A stretch of DNA of 7,827 nt from an uncultured bacterium (GTDB taxonomy: Bacteria > Cyanobacteriota > Vampirovibrionia > Gastranaerophilales > Gastranaerophilaceae): the NCBI GenBank assembly GCA_945833895.1, contig CAMAGQ010000077.1:1-7827 (forward strand), given 5' to 3'. This document shows, piece after piece, positions 6,009 through 7,827 of the stretch. The stretch's first letter is position 1. Each line of letters starts with the position of its first letter. The notes beneath the pieces were generated by a model that saw only the letters and a program-made list of their open reading frames with translations, did no database searches and was not told the origin of the DNA. A program made the translations under genes and the position numbers.

Positions 6009-6683
6009 TTAGTAGCCGTACAATTCGTGGGTGTTTAAGTATTCACGAACGGCATTCAGGGATGATTGAACAATACGTGTAACACGTGAAGGCGATAAGC
6101 CGATTTGAGTTGCAATATCCTTAACCTGCATATTTCTGTAAAATCTATATTCAACGACAGTTCTTTCTTTTGGCGGTAATTTTGAAATGGCAACCCTTAT
6201 CATTTTACCCATTTCGGCAAGTTCTGCACTCTCATCAGGCATTGCGTGAGGGTCTTTTACGAAATCAAACGGTGAATCGTTGTCGCTTGCGGCTGCTGCA
6301 AGACCGTCAATAGACAGGATTGTTTCGTAAATGGCTTCACGAATTTTTGCCTGCTTCATATCTATTCCGTCAACAACTTCATCATCGTCATACTCTTCTT
6401 CTGATTTGTGCTTAAGCGAGTACCATTTATACCTTATTCTCAATTCGTTACGAATAGCCCAACGTACGGCAGTTGCAACGTATGCTGAATTATATTTTGC
6501 CAGTTGTTCGGGAGTTTTGTTTTTTATCATCACTTGAATTGCGATAATCCCGATAGACAGTAATTCTTCATATTCGACCATGTGTGCAGGAATACGGCGG
6601 TGTTCAACCCTTGCCACCTTCTGTACAATGTTTATATAATTCTGTAAATTTTTACTGTCTTGTTTGTTCATAATTTTACACAT
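6009..6683 (-). CDS. Sigma-70-family RNA polymerase sigma factor, probably flagellar sigma-28-like
   Basis: A 224-residue alternative sigma factor. Region 2 (about 18-88) includes VEYEELLSIGIIAI and YVATAVRWAIRNELR, the -10 recognition and core-binding part. Region 4 (about 160-217) includes AISKLPPKERTVVEYRF and a helix-turn-helix DIATQIGLSPSRVTRI, which contacts the -35 element. Between them, an acidic stretch (SEEEYDDDEVVDGID, about 94-108) and a linker rich in Ala, Asp and Ser replace a recognisable region 3. Its size, the LPxxE and SxSRVxxI pattern, and its place 18 nt after flhB suggest FliA/sigma-28, but region 3 is too divergent to confirm this, so no symbol is given. Starts are ambiguous: TTG at 6684-6686, ATG at 6681-6683 (chosen, with GAAG about 9 nt upstream) or ATG at 6669-6671. 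A general-stress or sporulation-type sigma factor of similar architecture is the alternative. Confidence 0.85.
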   Translation of the reverse strand: MCKIMNKQDSKNLQNYINIVQKVARVEHRRIPAHMVEYEELLSIGIIAIQVMIKNKTPEQLAKYNSAYVATAVRWAIRNELRIRYKWYSLKHKSEEEYDDDEVVDGIDMKQAKIREAIYETILSIDGLAAAASDNDSPFDFVKDPHAMPDESAELAEMGKMIRVAISKLPPKERTVVEYRFYRNMQVKDIATQIGLSPSRVTRIVQSSLNAVREYLNTHELYGY

Positions 6684-6701
6684 CAATAATACTTCAATAA
6701 A

Positions 6702-7778
6702 TTAATTTCGTGGTCGTTTATTTGTAGGATTTTTCATCTTGTAAACGAACATTAAAATTTCAGCAACAGCCTTGTATAATTCCGGCGGAATCGGCTGATT
6801 AATGTCTACCATTCTGAATAAAGCCCTTGCAACAGGCGGGTTTTCAATGACAGGAACATTATGTTCTTTTGCGATATCAATAATTTTTTTAGCAATCAAC
6901 TCGGTACCTTTTGCGATTAACATAGGAGAATCCATTTCTTCTGCGACGTATTTCAACGCACAAGCCACGTGGGTAGGGTTCGTTACGACAAAATCCGCCG
7001 TCGGAACAGCATCCATCGCACCTTGCTGAAGCATTTGCATACGGCGCTGGCGCAGTTGGGCTTTGACGTTAGGGTCGCCTTCAGAGTTCTTGTATTCATC
7101 CTTAATTTCTTTAAACGACATTTTTTGGTCTTGCAAAAATTTCCATTTCGTAACCCCGTAATCTGCCGCCGCGATTACTAAAAAGGCAATGCAGGCTTTG
7201 AAAATAAACTGAGTTATCAATTCTCCGAACTCTTTTAATACCGCAAAATTGTTGTCGACTTGAGCCAGCATCATTACGTGCTCAATGTGTTCTTTATACA
7301 CAGACCAGCCGATGTAGCCTAAAATAAGAACTTTTGCAATGTTTTTGAATAACTCAAACAGAGTTTTTATTGACATAATATTTTTGAAATACTTTGTCGG
7401 GTTTAACTTGTCGAGTTTAGGCATTAATGGAGCAGTAGCAACAAGCGGTCCGACTTGAATAAAATCGGCTAAAACTGCAACCAGCCAAGCAACGGCAAAT
7501 ATCGGGAAAAGAATTAACGCAATACCTTTTGCCGAGATTAGAAATATGTACATGTAGTTTATATCTTCGAGGTGAGCGTTTGGAATTTGTTCGTACAGAA
7601 GCGTAAATACCGAAACAATTTGTTCCCAAATAAAAGGTGCTAAACCGATTACGGCAGAAAAAACGACAAGCATAGATATTGCCATTGAAAAGTCACGTGA
7701 CTTAACAACCTGCCCTTCTTTTCTGGCACGCTCCAACTTTTGCGGTGTGGCATCAAATTGCTTATCTTCATCACCCAT
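6702..7778 (-). CDS. flhB: Flagellar type III export switch protein FlhB
   Basis: An inner-membrane component of the flagellar export gate that switches substrate class from rod/hook to filament. The protein is 358 aa, normal for the family. The N-terminus (DATPQKLERARKEGQVVKSRD, residues 9-29) is the conserved cytosolic start, followed by four membrane segments at about 33-51, 78-104, 140-160 and 185-207. A cytoplasmic domain follows with GDPNVKAQLRQRR (234-246) and the self-cleaving NPTH at 267-270, cut between Asn and Pro in characterised FlhB proteins. The C-terminal part shows IENPPVARALF and IPPELYKAVAEIL, both family hallmarks. Injectisome homologues (SctU) share NPTH; the flagellar assignment rests on the N-terminal and C-terminal motifs and is inference at that level. 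The start ATG has AAGGA 8 nt upstream. flhA, a frequent neighbour, does not follow; a sigma-factor gene does. Confidence 0.93.
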   Translation of the reverse strand: MGDEDKQFDATPQKLERARKEGQVVKSRDFSMAISMLVVFSAVIGLAPFIWEQIVSVFTLLYEQIPNAHLEDINYMYIFLISAKGIALILFPIFAVAWLVAVLADFIQVGPLVATAPLMPKLDKLNPTKYFKNIMSIKTLFELFKNIAKVLILGYIGWSVYKEHIEHVMMLAQVDNNFAVLKEFGELITQFIFKACIAFLVIAAADYGVTKWKFLQDQKMSFKEIKDEYKNSEGDPNVKAQLRQRRMQMLQQGAMDAVPTADFVVTNPTHVACALKYVAEEMDSPMLIAKGTELIAKKIIDIAKEHNVPVIENPPVARALFRMVDINQPIPPELYKAVAEILMFVYKMKNPTNKRPRN

Positions 7779-7786
7779 CGAGATAG

Positions 7787-7791
7787 TCCTT
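7787..7791 (-). promoter_or_regulatory. Ribosome-binding site of flhB
   Basis: AAGGA on the minus strand with an 8-nt spacer to the ATG at 7776-7778. It is the clearest Shine-Dalgarno sequence in the window. Confidence 0.7.
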
Positions 7792-7801
7792 TTTTATATA
7801 C

Positions 7802-7810
7802 ATTATAGCA
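7802..7810 (-). promoter_or_regulatory. Extended -10 promoter element of the flhB unit
   Basis: TGCTATAAT on the minus strand (TG at the extended -10 position plus a perfect TATAAT). A start near 7795 would give a leader of about 17 nt containing the AAGGA site. The matching -35 region falls at or beyond the window edge, so it cannot be judged. The match is to the housekeeping consensus, not to a sigma-28 consensus. Confidence 0.55.
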
Positions 7811-7827
7811 TGAACAAATATCCGGGG

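Noticed and set aside
7417..7629. Minus-strand 70-codon frame inside flhB
   Set aside because: It is an out-of-frame shadow of flhB, rich in Cys, Ser and Arg and lacking any family motif.
6702..7778. Injectisome export protein SctU/YscU instead of FlhB
   Set aside because: NPTH is shared, but the N-terminal KLERARKEGQV motif, the C-terminal IPPELYKAVAEIL segment and an adjacent sigma-factor gene fit flagellar FlhB better, and no injectisome gene is in view.
1..7827. CRISPR array, insertion sequence, toxin-antitoxin or defence cassette
   Set aside because: No regularly spaced repeats, terminal inverted repeats, transposase motifs or defence-associated domains were found on either strand.

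Overview
The window reads as a chromosomal segment of a low-GC, flagellated bacterium. The best guess is a non-photosynthetic relative of Cyanobacteria (Melainabacteria / Gastranaerophilales type). That guess is inference. It rests on a GGPP-synthase-type prenyltransferase followed directly by a DUF212 'divergent PAP2' membrane protein, a neighbourhood also known in cyanobacteria, and on a cyanobacterial/plastid-like aspartate-rich signature in the prenyltransferase (DDLPCMDNDD). Flagellar genes sit alongside these, with no photosynthesis genes in view. No mobile element, CRISPR array or obviously novel defence system is visible. All nine protein genes I accept lie on the minus strand and are packed tightly, with 4 to about 20 base overlaps or short gaps.

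Region 1 (right edge, 7827 down to 3584): a transcription unit that seems to start at an extended -10 promoter just upstream of flhB. Its order is flhB (flagellar export switch protein), a sigma-70-family factor that is probably flagellar/sigma-28-like, rsgA (30S-assembly GTPase), a short-chain all-trans prenyl diphosphate synthase, and the DUF212 protein. The last two overlap by ATGA. A weak second promoter may sit before rsgA.

Region 2 (3551 down to 257): a second unit starts at a well-spaced -35/-10 pair. Its order is an OmpR-family response regulator, a membrane histidine kinase with a large extracytoplasmic sensor, tadA (tRNA adenosine deaminase), and a small unrecognised protein that looks exported but whose signal-peptide-like N-terminus is cut off by the tadA stop codon.

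Region 3 (1 to 256): no credible protein gene. It holds a rho-independent terminator for an off-window plus-strand gene, a tandem 10-bp repeat, and a degenerate plus-strand sequence resembling the 3' half of a glycine tRNA (GCC anticodon loop, T arm, terminal CCA).

Functionally, most of the window is housekeeping: flagellar export and transcription, ribosome assembly, isoprenoid precursor synthesis, tRNA wobble modification, and one signal-transduction pair. The items most worth a second look are the tRNA-like relic, the truncated exported protein behind tadA, the altered ATP-binding G1 box of the kinase, and the pairing of flagellar and isoprenoid/ribosome genes in one apparent operon.
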